Assembly: GCA_963807735.1 (NCBI GenBank)
Contig: CAWEDI010000011.1
Location: forward strand, 124,001 to 188,000
Length of the DNA stretch: 64,000 nucleotides
Direction: 5' to 3'
Source of the DNA: Roseiarcus sp963807735
GTDB lineage: Bacteria; Pseudomonadota; Alphaproteobacteria; Rhizobiales; Beijerinckiaceae
The position numbers and the translations under genes were made by a program. How positions within the stretch are numbered: the stretch's first letter is position 1; every line of letters starts with the position of its first letter. The notes under the pieces are model-generated. The model saw only the letters and a list, made by a program, of their open reading frames with translations. It did not search any database and was not told where the DNA came from. Positions 45,676 to 54,892 of this stretch are shown piece after piece.

Positions 45676-48600
45676 CTATTGCGGGCGCGGCCGCACGGCG
45701 CCCGTCGCCGCCAGGATCGCCTTGGCGCGCGGCGCGCCGAACAGCTTGGCGGCGTCGTCGCGCAAGCGATGGCGCCAGTTCGGGCGCTCGCGGTCGGTGC
45801 CCGGCAGATTGGTGGCGACCGTCTCGGCGGCGAGATCGTCGACCTGGATGCTGGCGAGACCCGAGCCGGCATGGGCGACCCAGGCGTGAATCGCGGCGGC
45901 GAGCGCGTCGTCCATCGGCGCATCGGCGGTCGGCGCCTCGGCGATCATGCCGGCGTCGATCAGCGCCTTCACCAGCACCTGTTTCTCGGCCGCTCGGTCG
46001 GCGAGCGCCTTGGCGGCGTGTTCGGGGCCGAGCTGGCCAAGGCTCATGCGCTCGGCGACGTCGGCCGCCTGCCACCAGCCCGCGAGCGTCGGCAGATCGT
46101 GGGTCGTCACGCAGGCGACGGTGTGGGTGGGGTAGTCGTGCGGGGAAAGAAATTCGAGGCCGTTGCGCTCGAAATAGAGCACGCGCATGCCGGAGATGTC
46201 GGCCTTGGTCAGTTTGTCGCGGAAGCCGTCGGGCACGGTGCCGAGGTCCTCCCCGACCACCATGCATTGGTGGCGTTGGCTCTCCAGCGCGATCTGGCCG
46301 ATCAGCTCGTCGACCGGATAGGCGACATAGGCGCCTTCGGACGGCTTGGCGAAGTCGGGGATGACGAACAGCCGGGTGATGCCCATGGCGTGGTCGATGC
46401 GCAGCATGCCGGCGTGGCGCATGTTGGCGCCGAGCAAATCGCGGAACCCCTTCCAGCCCGAACGCGCGCCAGCGACGGGGTCGAGCGGCGGCAGATGCCA
46501 GTTCTGGCCGGTGGGCGAGAACGTGTCGGGCGGCGCGCCGACGGTGGCGCCGATGCCGAGTTCGGCCGCGCGCGACCAGCTTTCGGCGCCATCCGGCGCG
46601 GAGCCGACGGCGAGGTCGCGATAGAGGCCGATGTCCAAGCCCGCGGCGCGCGCCCGCTCGGCGGCCGCGGCGAGCTGGCGGTCGGCGACCCATTGGCAGA
46701 ACTCGGAGAACCGCACGTCGTAATCGCGTTGCGCGGCCTTCGCGGCGAGCGCGGCGGGGTCGGCGTCGCGAAGTTCCGCCGGCCAGTTGCGCCAATATTC
46801 GCCGTTGCGCTCGCGGTGGATGGCGTCGAACACGCCGAAACGAAACAGCGGCTCGCCGCCCGCTGCGACGAAGGCGTCGAATTCGGCGAACAGCGGATCG
46901 TCGGAGCGCGCGGCGCGGGCGCGCAGGAACGCGGCGAAGCGATATTGCAGCGCGATCTTCTTGACGCTCCACACCGCGTCGTAGTCGATCGACGACAGCT
47001 TGCTGACGGCGGTCAGCCTCTCGCCGAGCGTCGCGGCGGCGGCGCGCCATTCCTCGTCGATCGGCAAGTCGTCCTCGACGAGCGCGTCGATCAGGATCGG
47101 ATCGAGGAAGCGCCGGTCCGAGGGATGATAGGGGCTCGCCCGCCCTCGCTCGCCGGGAAACAGCATGTGCATGGGGCTGACCCCGAAATAGGCGGCGCCG
47201 CGTTGCGCCGCCGCCGCGGCGGCGAGGCCGAGCGCGGTGAAATCGCCGATGCCCTGGTCGCCCTCGTCGCGCCGCAGCGCGTAGAGTTGGGCCGAGACGC
47301 CGAAGCGCCGCTTCCAAGACGCTTTCGGCCGATAGGCCTCCGGCGGCGCGATGGTCAGCGCGCTCGTCGTGCCGCCGACTTCGAGCCGGTGCCTGCCGAT
47401 CGGCAACGCCGGCAGGTCGAAATGCCGCTCGTCGATCTCGCGGCCGTTCGGCAGCGTCAGGCGACGAGCGTCGGCGCCCGGCGTCGAGCCGGAGAGAACT
47501 TCCCCGCTCTCCAGCGTGACGTGGAATTCGATTGCGCCCTGCGGCGCCGCGGGATCGGATCGCAGGGTCACGCGCGGCGGACTGTCGAGCGGCAGCGTCA
47601 CCGAGGGCGGCAAGCGGCGCGCGCTGGTCTCCTCCATCAGCCGGTCGAGCGATTCGCGCGCGAGCGCCTGCGTGCGCGCCGGCAGGCCGAAACATTCGAG
47701 CAGGGCGAGCTTGGTCGCGGTCGAGACCAGCGTGTGCTTGCCGGTGACGTCCCACCATTCCGGCGCGATGCCGGCGGCTTCGGTCAGAACGTCGACCTCG
47801 CGCATGTCCGGCGGAGGGGCGGCTTTCGCCGAGACCGGCGTCTCAGCGATGATGAGCGTCGAGCGCCCCGCCAGCGGCGTGCGGTCGGCGAGTTGGGTCG
47901 GGGCGTCGAGGCGGGAATCGTCGCTGGTGTCGATATGAATGCGCCAGACGAAACCGGGGCGCGCCTCGGGCAGGCGCAGCGAAGTCGCCGGGCCGCGATT
48001 CATGGCGACGAGCACGCGGTCGAGCCCGTCGGGACCGGCCGCCGAGAACACCGCCGTCAGCACCTCGCCGTAGGGCGAATCCCAGTGGCCGCCGTCCACG
48101 ATCGGCAGTTCGGCGTCGCGCCACTCGACGTCCGGCGGCAAGCCCTCGCCGAGCGGCGCGCCGGTCAGCCACGCGGCCTGTCGCAGCGCCGGGTGCGCGG
48201 CGCGAACCGCGGCGATCCGTCCGACGAAATCGGCGAGTTTTGTGTCAGCGCGCGACCAGTCAAGCCAGGAGATTTCGTTGTCTTGCGCGTAGGCGTTGTT
48301 GTTGCCGCGCTGACTATGGCCGATCTCGGCGCCGGCGGTGAACATCGGCGCGCCGCGCGCGACGAACAGAGTGGTCAGCAGATTGCGTTGATCGCGGGCG
48401 CGGGCGGCGAGAATGGCGGGATCGTCGGTCTCGCCTTCGACCCCATGATTCCAGGAGAGATTGTCGTTGGTCCCGTCGCTGTTGCGCTCGCCGTTGGCTT
48501 CGTTGTGCTTGTGGATGTAGGCGACGAGATCGGCGAGCGTGAAGCCGTCGTGGGCGATCACATAGTTGACGCTCTTGGTCGACCCCGGCGCCGAGCCGAA

Positions 48601-49848
48601 CAGGTCGCGCGAGCCGGCGAGCCGGGTCGCGAGTTCGCCGCGCAGGCGCGCGTCGCCGCGCCAGAACCGGCGCGTCGCGTCGCGGAAGCGGTCGTTCCAC
48701 TCGCCCCAGCTGTCGGGAAACGCGCCGAGCCGGTAGCCGCCGGGGCCGATGTCCCAGGGCTCGGCGATCAGTTTGGCGGTCTTCAGGACCGGGTCTTCCG
48801 CAAGCGCTGCGAACAGGGGCGCGTTGTGGTCGAAGCCGGAGGCGCGGCGGCCGATCGCGGTCGCCAGATCGAAGCGGAAGCCGTCGACCCCGCCCCATTG
48901 CATCCAGCGCCGCAGCGCTACGACCGCGAGCGAAACCACATGCGGGCGGTCGAGCGCGACGCAATTGCCGCAGCCCATGTCGTTGATGTAGCGCGAGAGA
49001 TCCTCGGGCAGCAGGCGAAAATAGGCGGCGTTGTCGAGGCCGCGGAACGAGATCGTGGGGCCGAATTCGTCGCTTTCGCCGTTGTGGTTGAGCACGACGT
49101 CGAGCACGACTTCGAGCCCTTCGGCGTGCAGCGCGTCGGTGGCGCGGCGAACCTCGCGCCAGCCGCCGGGGGCGAGACGCGGATCGGGCGCGCCCCAGAA
49201 CACCGGATTATAGCCCCAGGCGTTCGAGAGCCCAAGCGGCGGCAGATGGCGCTCGTCGACGAAGGCGTCGGCCGGCATGATCTCGACCGTCGTCACGCCG
49301 AGCGATTTGATGTGCTTGAGCAGCGGGGCTTCGGCGAGCGCGGCGAACCGGCCGCGCGCAGCCTCGGGGATGTCGGTGCGCAGCCGCGAGAAGCCGCGCA
49401 GGTTGACCTCGTAGATCACCGAATCGGCCGGCGCGACGCGGGCGCGGCCGGGCTCGCCGCCCGGCGCCGACCGGACGACGCATTTCGGCATGACGGCGGC
49501 GCTGTCGGCGCCGTGCTCGAACATCGTAGGATGTAGCTTAAACGGTCGGTCGATCTCCGCGGCGTAGGGATCGACGAGCAGCTTGCTGCCGTCGAAACGA
49601 TGCCCCTTACCGGGATCGAACGGCCCCTCGACGCGCAGCCCGTAGCGCGCGCCCTCGACGAGGCCCGGCGCGAAGCCGCGATGGTAGCCGTCGCCGTCGC
49701 GGGTCAGCTTGAATTGCAGGGTCTCGCGCGCGCCGGTCTCGTCGAACAGGCAGACGGTCGCCGATTCGGCGTGCGGGGCGTAAACGGCGACCTCGCCCCC
49801 CTCCAGCCGGATCACGTGGCTGGGGTCGGCGGCGGGGGCGTCGGTCAT
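45676..49848 (-). CDS. fusion: glycogen debranching enzyme GlgX + 4-alpha-glucanotransferase MalQ
   Basis: This is a continuous frame of 1,390 residues. Residues 1 to about 650 form GlgX: an N-terminal CBM48-like domain, then the GH13 barrel with LDVVLNHNGE, GFRFDLATA (nucleophile Asp), LIAEPWDIGPGGY (acid Glu) and VIAHDGFTLADLVAY. Residues from about 730 to the end form MalQ (GH77): SWKRRFGVSAQLYALR, PYHPSDRRFLDPI, AGMLRIDHAMGITRLF (nucleophile Asp), VVGEDLGTVPDGF (Glu) and VTTHDLPTLAGWW. All catalytic residues of both are present, so both halves should be active. GlgX removes short branches left by GlgP, and MalQ rearranges the released maltodextrins, which makes the fusion a logical pair. 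The ATG at 49846-49848 overlaps the glgA stop. Confidence 0.93.
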   Translation of the reverse strand: MTDAPAADPSHVIRLEGGEVAVYAPHAESATVCLFDETGARETLQFKLTRDGDGYHRGFAPGLVEGARYGLRVEGPFDPGKGHRFDGSKLLVDPYAAEIDRPFKLHPTMFEHGADSAAVMPKCVVRSAPGGEPGRARVAPADSVIYEVNLRGFSRLRTDIPEAARGRFAALAEAPLLKHIKSLGVTTVEIMPADAFVDERHLPPLGLSNAWGYNPVFWGAPDPRLAPGGWREVRRATDALHAEGLEVVLDVVLNHNGESDEFGPTISFRGLDNAAYFRLLPEDLSRYINDMGCGNCVALDRPHVVSLAVVALRRWMQWGGVDGFRFDLATAIGRRASGFDHNAPLFAALAEDPVLKTAKLIAEPWDIGPGGYRLGAFPDSWGEWNDRFRDATRRFWRGDARLRGELATRLAGSRDLFGSAPGSTKSVNYVIAHDGFTLADLVAYIHKHNEANGERNSDGTNDNLSWNHGVEGETDDPAILAARARDQRNLLTTLFVARGAPMFTAGAEIGHSQRGNNNAYAQDNEISWLDWSRADTKLADFVGRIAAVRAAHPALRQAAWLTGAPLGEGLPPDVEWRDAELPIVDGGHWDSPYGEVLTAVFSAAGPDGLDRVLVAMNRGPATSLRLPEARPGFVWRIHIDTSDDSRLDAPTQLADRTPLAGRSTLIIAETPVSAKAAPPPDMREVDVLTEAAGIAPEWWDVTGKHTLVSTATKLALLECFGLPARTQALARESLDRLMEETSARRLPPSVTLPLDSPPRVTLRSDPAAPQGAIEFHVTLESGEVLSGSTPGADARRLTLPNGREIDERHFDLPALPIGRHRLEVGGTTSALTIAPPEAYRPKASWKRRFGVSAQLYALRRDEGDQGIGDFTALGLAAAAAAQRGAAYFGVSPMHMLFPGERGRASPYHPSDRRFLDPILIDALVEDDLPIDEEWRAAAATLGERLTAVSKLSSIDYDAVWSVKKIALQYRFAAFLRARAARSDDPLFAEFDAFVAAGGEPLFRFGVFDAIHRERNGEYWRNWPAELRDADPAALAAKAAQRDYDVRFSEFCQWVADRQLAAAAERARAAGLDIGLYRDLAVGSAPDGAESWSRAAELGIGATVGAPPDTFSPTGQNWHLPPLDPVAGARSGWKGFRDLLGANMRHAGMLRIDHAMGITRLFVIPDFAKPSEGAYVAYPVDELIGQIALESQRHQCMVVGEDLGTVPDGFRDKLTKADISGMRVLYFERNGLEFLSPHDYPTHTVACVTTHDLPTLAGWWQAADVAERMSLGQLGPEHAAKALADRAAEKQVLVKALIDAGMIAEAPTADAPMDDALAAAIHAWVAHAGSGLASIQVDDLAAETVATNLPGTDRERPNWRHRLRDDAAKLFGAPRAKAILAATGAVRPRPQ

Positions 49849-51296
49849 TCGGTCGTCCTGCGAGCGAGCTTGGCGTAGAGGGCGGCGTAGCGCGCGGCGG
49901 GGGCGCGCCATGAGACGTCGGCGCGCATCCCGTTGAGGCGCAGCCGCCGCATTACCACGGGATCGCGGTAGAGGTCGAACGCGCGGGTGATCGCGTAATC
50001 GAGCGCGCCAATGTCGGGCGGATAGAACTGCACACCCGTCGCAACGCCTGCTGTCAGCGCGGCTTCGTTGGCGTCGATCACCGTATCGGCGAGGCCGCCG
50101 ACGCGCGCGACGAGCGGCGCGGCGCCATAGCGCAGCGCACACAATTGCGTGAGGCCGCATGGCTCGAAGCGCGAGGGGACGACGAGAAAGTCGCATCCCG
50201 CCTGGATCAGGTGAGCGAGCGTCTCGTCGTAGCCGATCACGCAGCCCGCCTGGTCGGGATAGGCCGCGGCGAGGCCGGTGAACCCCTGCTCCAGGCTCGG
50301 CTCGCCCGTGCCGAGCAGCGCGAGTTGGCCGCCACGCGCGATCAGGCCGGGCAGGCAGGCGAGCAGCAGGTCGAGCCCCTTCTGGCTGGTCAGCCGCGAG
50401 ACGACGCCGAACAGCGGGCCGGCGGCGTCGGGGCTGAGCCCGAATTTCGCCAGCAGCGCCGATTTGTTGGCGGCGCGGGCGTCGAGCTTGAGCGCGCTGT
50501 AGCTCTGCGCCAGGGTTGGGTCGGTCTCGGGGTTCCAGATCTCGTCATCGATGCCGTTGACGATGCCCTCGACGTCGGCGGCGCGGCCACGAAGCAGGCC
50601 GTCGAGCGCCATGCCAAATTCGGGCGTGCGGATTTCGCGGGCGTAAGTCGGCGAGACGGTGGTGATCGCGTCGGCGAACAGTATGCCGCCCTTGAGGAAG
50701 CCGATTCCGCCGAAATATTCGACGCCGTCGAGCGTCAAGGCGCTTGGCGGCAACTCCAACGCGTCGAGCAGGTCGCCGTAATAGTGGCCCTGGAACGCCA
50801 TGTTGTGCAGCGTCAGCACCGTGCCCGGCCGGGCGCCGCCGTCGTAATGCAGGTAGACCGGCGCAAGCGCCGCCTGCCAGTCGTGGGCGTGGGCGACGTC
50901 GGCGGCGTAGCCCGGCGCGAGGCCCTTCGCGAGGTCGGCGCCGACGCGGGCGAGCGCGGCGAAGCGCAGCGCGTTGTCCGGCCAGTCGCGACCGTCGGGG
51001 CCGAGGTAGATGCTGCCGGGCCGTTCGTAGAGATGCGGCGCGTCGAGCACGAACAGGTCAAGCCCGCCGCCCGTCGCCGCCAACACTCGCGCCGGCCCGC
51101 CCATCAGCGCGGCATAAGCGTGGACCGGCTCGGCGTTTTCGAGCTTCGCCATCACCGCCGGGTAGCCCGGCAGCAGCGTCCGCACGGCGACGCCCTCGCG
51201 CGGCAGGAACAGCGGCAGCGCGCCGGCGACGTCGGCGAGCCCGCCCGTCTTGACGAGCGGGAACGCCTCCGACGCGATCGAGAGGACGTTGAGCAC
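49845..51296 (-). CDS. glgA: glycogen synthase (ADP-glucose type)
   Basis: This 483-residue GT5 enzyme extends alpha-1,4-glucan from ADP-glucose. The N-terminal ADP-glucose site KTGGLADVAGALP is present, with HAHDWQAALAPVYLHY, TLHNMAFQGHYYGD, GGIGFLKGGILFADAITTVSPTYAREI and the C-terminal PSRFEPCGLTQLCALRYGAAPLVARVGGLADTV (with the conserved E-x-x-x-x-x-E region). The start is GTG at 51294-51296, six bases after the glgC stop, and the stop overlaps the next start (ATGA). It is the fourth gene of the operon. Confidence 0.96.
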   Translation of the reverse strand: MLNVLSIASEAFPLVKTGGLADVAGALPLFLPREGVAVRTLLPGYPAVMAKLENAEPVHAYAALMGGPARVLAATGGGLDLFVLDAPHLYERPGSIYLGPDGRDWPDNALRFAALARVGADLAKGLAPGYAADVAHAHDWQAALAPVYLHYDGGARPGTVLTLHNMAFQGHYYGDLLDALELPPSALTLDGVEYFGGIGFLKGGILFADAITTVSPTYAREIRTPEFGMALDGLLRGRAADVEGIVNGIDDEIWNPETDPTLAQSYSALKLDARAANKSALLAKFGLSPDAAGPLFGVVSRLTSQKGLDLLLACLPGLIARGGQLALLGTGEPSLEQGFTGLAAAYPDQAGCVIGYDETLAHLIQAGCDFLVVPSRFEPCGLTQLCALRYGAAPLVARVGGLADTVIDANEAALTAGVATGVQFYPPDIGALDYAITRAFDLYRDPVVMRRLRLNGMRADVSWRAPAARYAALYAKLARRTTE

Positions 51297-51302
51297 GCGC
51301 GA

Positions 51303-52577
51303 TCAGCTTCCGAGCTTGTCGATCATCGTCTGGGTGATGAGCGTCACGCCGGTTTCCGTTCGACGGAAGCGGCGTGCGTCAGCTTCCGGATCGTCGCCGA
51401 CCACGAGATTTTCGGGGATCAGCACGCCGGAATCGATGACCACCTTGGTAAGGCGGCAGCCTCGGGCGATTTTCACGTAAGGCATGATGACGGCCTCGTG
51501 AATATGCGAATAGGAATTGACGCGGCAGCCGGTGAACAACAGCGAACGCGAGATCGACGAGCCCGAAACAATGCAGCCGCCGGAAATCAGCGAAGTCACC
51601 GCCGATCCGCGCCGGCCGTCGATGTCGTGAACGAATTTTCCGGGCGGCGTGATCTCGCCATAGGTCCAGATCGGCCATTCGCGGTCGTAGAGATCGAGGT
51701 CGGGGACGATGTCGGTGAGATCGACGTTGGCCTGCCAATAGGCGTCCACCGTTCCAACATCGCGCCAGTAGATGTGCGACTCCTCGCGCGAGCGCACGCA
51801 CGAGCGCGAGAAGTGATGCGCCACCGCCTTGCCGTTGCTGACGAGGTAAGGGACGATGTCCTTGCCGAAATCGTGGGAGGAGTTCGGGTCCGCGGCGTCG
51901 CGGCGAAGCTCCTCGATAAGGAACTTGGTGTCGAACACGTAGATGCCCATGCTGCACAAGGCGACGTCGGACTTGCCCGGCATCGGCGGCGGATTCTTCG
52001 GCTTTTCCAGGAACTGAATGATGCGGTCATGCTCGTCGACGTGCATGACGCCGAAACCTTTCGCCTCTTCGAGCGAAGCTTCGAGACAGCCGACCGTCAC
52101 GTCCGCGCCGGACTCGACGTGCTGTTGCAGCATCTTCTCGTAGTCCATCTTGTAGATGTGGTCGCCGGCGAGAATGACCAGGAACTGCGGGCCGTAGCTC
52201 TCGATGATGTCGATGTTCTGATAGACCGCGTCCGCGGTGCCGAGATACCACATCGTCTCCGACACGCGCTGCGAGGCCGGCAGAACGTCGAAACTCTCGT
52301 TGCGCTCAGGGCGGAAGAAGTTCCAGCCGCGCTGCATGTGGCGAATCAGGCTGTGCGCCTTGTACTGCGTCGCCACCGCGATGCGGCGGATGCCAGAGTT
52401 CAACGCGTTCGACAACGCGAAATCGATGATGCGGGACTTGCCGCCGAAATAGACCGCGGGCTTGGCGCGCCGATCGGTCAGCTCCATCAAGCGGCTGCCG
52501 CGGCCCCCCGCCAGCACATAGGCCATCGCGTGGCGCGCGAACGGCGCGGTCGGCGTCGGTTCCTTGGTTGCACTCAT
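51303..52577 (-). CDS. glgC: glucose-1-phosphate adenylyltransferase
   Basis: This 424-residue enzyme makes ADP-glucose, the committed step of glycogen synthesis. The N-terminal nucleotidyltransferase domain has YVLAGGRGSRLMELTDRRAKPAVYFGGKSRIIDFALSNALNSGIRRIAVATQYKAHSL, GTADAVYQN, AGDHIYKMDY and FLEKP. The C-terminal half is the left-handed beta-helix (GGCIVSGSSISRSLLFTGCRVNSYSHIHEAVIMPYVKIARGCRL). The usual allosteric arginines are in the N-terminal stretch. Its ATG at 52577 follows a GGAGGCGAG ribosome-binding site. It lies 101 bp after glgB. Confidence 0.96.
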   Translation of the reverse strand: MSATKEPTPTAPFARHAMAYVLAGGRGSRLMELTDRRAKPAVYFGGKSRIIDFALSNALNSGIRRIAVATQYKAHSLIRHMQRGWNFFRPERNESFDVLPASQRVSETMWYLGTADAVYQNIDIIESYGPQFLVILAGDHIYKMDYEKMLQQHVESGADVTVGCLEASLEEAKGFGVMHVDEHDRIIQFLEKPKNPPPMPGKSDVALCSMGIYVFDTKFLIEELRRDAADPNSSHDFGKDIVPYLVSNGKAVAHHFSRSCVRSREESHIYWRDVGTVDAYWQANVDLTDIVPDLDLYDREWPIWTYGEITPPGKFVHDIDGRRGSAVTSLISGGCIVSGSSISRSLLFTGCRVNSYSHIHEAVIMPYVKIARGCRLTKVVIDSGVLIPENLVVGDDPEADARRFRRTETGVTLITQTMIDKLGS

Positions 52578-52678
52578 ACTCGCCTCCTCCCGAACGGATC
52601 GGCGTCATTTTTGCGCCGAGTTGCCCGCGAAATGAAGATGGAATTTGTCATCGAGTCCCGATGCGCGCGACGGCGCGC

Positions 52679-54880
52679 TCAGTTCCCCTCCGCCCGATAT
52701 TCCAGATAGATCGTCGCCAGCGGCGGCAGGGTCAGCGAGGCCGACGCCGGCAGACCATGCAGCGATTGCCGCTCGGCGCGCACGCCGCCCATATTGCCGA
52801 CGCCGGAGCCCCAATATTCGCGCGCGTCGGTGTTGATCGCCTCCGTCCAATTGCCGATCGTCGGCAGGCCGATGCGGTAGTCGCGCCGCACCACGGGGGT
52901 GAAGTTGCAGACCACCGCGATCGGCCGATCGCCCTCGCCGCCGAAGCGCAGGAAGGATATCACCGACTGATCCTCGTCGTTGACGACGATCCAGCGGAAA
53001 CCCTCCGGCTCGCAATCGCGGACATAGAAAGCCGGGTGCGCGCGATAGAACGCGTTGAGGTCGCGCACCAGCCGCTGCAAGCCCTGATGCGGGGCGTGAT
53101 CGAGCAGCCACCAAGGCAGGTCGCTGTTGCAATCCCACTCCGAGGTCTGGCCGAACTCCTGACCCATGAACAGCAGCTTCTTGCCGGGATGCGCCCACAT
53201 GAAAGCGTAGTAGGCGCGCGTATTGGCGAAACGCTGCCACTCGTCGCCCGGCATTTTCGAGACGACCGACTTCTTCCCGTAGACGACCTCGTCGTGGGAA
53301 ATCGGCAGCACGAAGTTCTCGCTGTAGGCGTAGTGCATGCTGAAGGTGATCTGGTTGTGCGCCCAGCGCCGATAGACAGGATCCTTTTCCATATACTCCA
53401 GCGAATCGTGCATCCAGCCCATGTTCCATTTGAAGCCGAAGCCGACGCCGCCGAAGTTCGTCGGCATGGTGATGCCGGCGTAGGCGGTCGATTCCTCCGC
53501 GATCATCAGCGCTCCGGGAAACAGCCCGTAGACGGCTTCGTTGACGCGCTTGAGGAAATTGACGGCGTCGTAGTTGACGTTGCCGCCGTCGGCGTTGGGC
53601 ACCCATTCGCCGGGATTGCGCGAATAATCGAGGTAGAGCATCGAGGCGACCGCATCGACGCGCAAGGCGTCGAGATGATAGCGGTCCACCCAATAGAGCG
53701 CGTTGGTGAGCAGGAAGCTCGCCACCTCCTTGCGGCCGAAATCGTAGATCGCCGTGTTCCAGTCGGGATGAAAGCCCTTGCGCGGGTCGGCGTGTTCGTA
53801 GAGCGCGGCGCCGTCAAACCAGGCGAGGCCGTGCGCGTCGATCGGGAAATGCGCCGGCACCCAATCGAGGATCACGCCGAGTCCGGCCGCATGCGCCTTA
53901 TCGACGAAGCGCGCGAACGCTTCTGGCGTGCCGAAGCGCTTGGTCGGCGCGAACAGGCCGATCGGCTGATAGCCCCAGGAAATATCGAGCGGATGCTCGG
54001 TGATCGGCATCAGCTCGATATGGGTGTAGCCAAGATCGGCGACATAGGGAACGAGCGTATCGGCGAGCTCGTCGTAGGTGAGCCAGCGCCCGTTTTCGCC
54101 GCGCCGCCACGAGCCGAGGTGGACTTCGTAGATCACCATCGGCTTTCGCCGCCATTCGCCCTCGGCGCGCGACTTCAGATAGGCGTCGTCGGTCCAGGCG
54201 AAATCGTTGGTGTAGGCGACGATCGAGGCGGTCGAGGGCCTCAGTTCGGCCTCGAATCCGTACGGGTCGGCCTTCAAGGGCTGCAACTCACCGTGGGCCG
54301 AGACAACCTCATATTTGTAGGTCGTGCCGGCGCCGAGATGGGGAATGAAGATTTCCCATAGGCCGCTGTCGTAACGCTTGCGCATCTGGCAGCGCCGGCC
54401 GTCCCACTCGTTGAAGTCTCCGACCACTGAGACTCGGCTGGCGTTCGGCGCCCACACGGCGAACAACACGCCGCCCGCGCCCTCGTGCGTCGTGATCTGC
54501 GCGCCGAGCCGCTTGTAGAGTTCGCGATGCGTGCCTTCGATCAACAGATGATCGTCCATCGGCCCGAGCGCGGGGCCAAAGGAATAAGCGTCCTCATAGG
54601 ACGAGACGCCGGCGGAGCGCGTAACCTCCAGCCGATAGCGCGGACGATCCTCGCCCTTGGGCAGCAGCCCCTCGAAGAAATCGTTCTTGCGCCGTTCGAG
54701 ATCGATGATCGGCGTCCCGTCGCGGCGCACGGCTTTGACGGAGATGGCGTCGGGCGCGAACGCCCGGATCGCCCAGCCGTCCGGCGTCAGATGCGGTCCC
54801 ATGAAAGCAAAGGGGTCGCGGTGGCGCGCCGCCGCAAGCGCGTCGATGTCGGATTCCTCAGCGCGCCAGGCTTCCCCCAC
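52679..54880 (-). CDS. glgB: 1,4-alpha-glucan branching enzyme
   Basis: This 733-residue GH13 enzyme has two N-terminal beta domains (DPFAFMGPHLTPDGWAIRAFAPDA; then GVLFAVWAPNASRVSVVGDFNEWDGR, a CBM48) and the catalytic barrel: YTHIELMPITEHPLDISWGYQ, VILDWVPAHFP, LDALRVDAVASMLYLDY (nucleophile), MIAEESTAYAG (acid) and VLPISHDEVVYGKKS. The C-terminal beta domain ends TLPPLATIYLEY. It introduces alpha-1,6 branches. The gene is 12 bp after glgP and lies in an unbroken frame. Confidence 0.96.
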   Translation of the reverse strand: MGEAWRAEESDIDALAAARHRDPFAFMGPHLTPDGWAIRAFAPDAISVKAVRRDGTPIIDLERRKNDFFEGLLPKGEDRPRYRLEVTRSAGVSSYEDAYSFGPALGPMDDHLLIEGTHRELYKRLGAQITTHEGAGGVLFAVWAPNASRVSVVGDFNEWDGRRCQMRKRYDSGLWEIFIPHLGAGTTYKYEVVSAHGELQPLKADPYGFEAELRPSTASIVAYTNDFAWTDDAYLKSRAEGEWRRKPMVIYEVHLGSWRRGENGRWLTYDELADTLVPYVADLGYTHIELMPITEHPLDISWGYQPIGLFAPTKRFGTPEAFARFVDKAHAAGLGVILDWVPAHFPIDAHGLAWFDGAALYEHADPRKGFHPDWNTAIYDFGRKEVASFLLTNALYWVDRYHLDALRVDAVASMLYLDYSRNPGEWVPNADGGNVNYDAVNFLKRVNEAVYGLFPGALMIAEESTAYAGITMPTNFGGVGFGFKWNMGWMHDSLEYMEKDPVYRRWAHNQITFSMHYAYSENFVLPISHDEVVYGKKSVVSKMPGDEWQRFANTRAYYAFMWAHPGKKLLFMGQEFGQTSEWDCNSDLPWWLLDHAPHQGLQRLVRDLNAFYRAHPAFYVRDCEPEGFRWIVVNDEDQSVISFLRFGGEGDRPIAVVCNFTPVVRRDYRIGLPTIGNWTEAINTDAREYWGSGVGNMGGVRAERQSLHGLPASASLTLPPLATIYLEYRAEGN

Positions 54881-54892
54881 GTTTCGCTCCCT

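Noticed and set aside
44969..47758. 929-residue open frame that includes the B3/4 protein
   Set aside because: The first 690 residues are an out-of-frame reading of glgX-malQ. Only the last 234 residues, starting at 45673, are a real protein.
45679..49536. 1,285-residue open frame on the plus strand opposite glgX-malQ
   Set aside because: It is the antisense shadow of a very GC-rich gene. The translation is Arg/Ala/Gly/Val-rich without domains, and the minus strand shows two complete enzymes.
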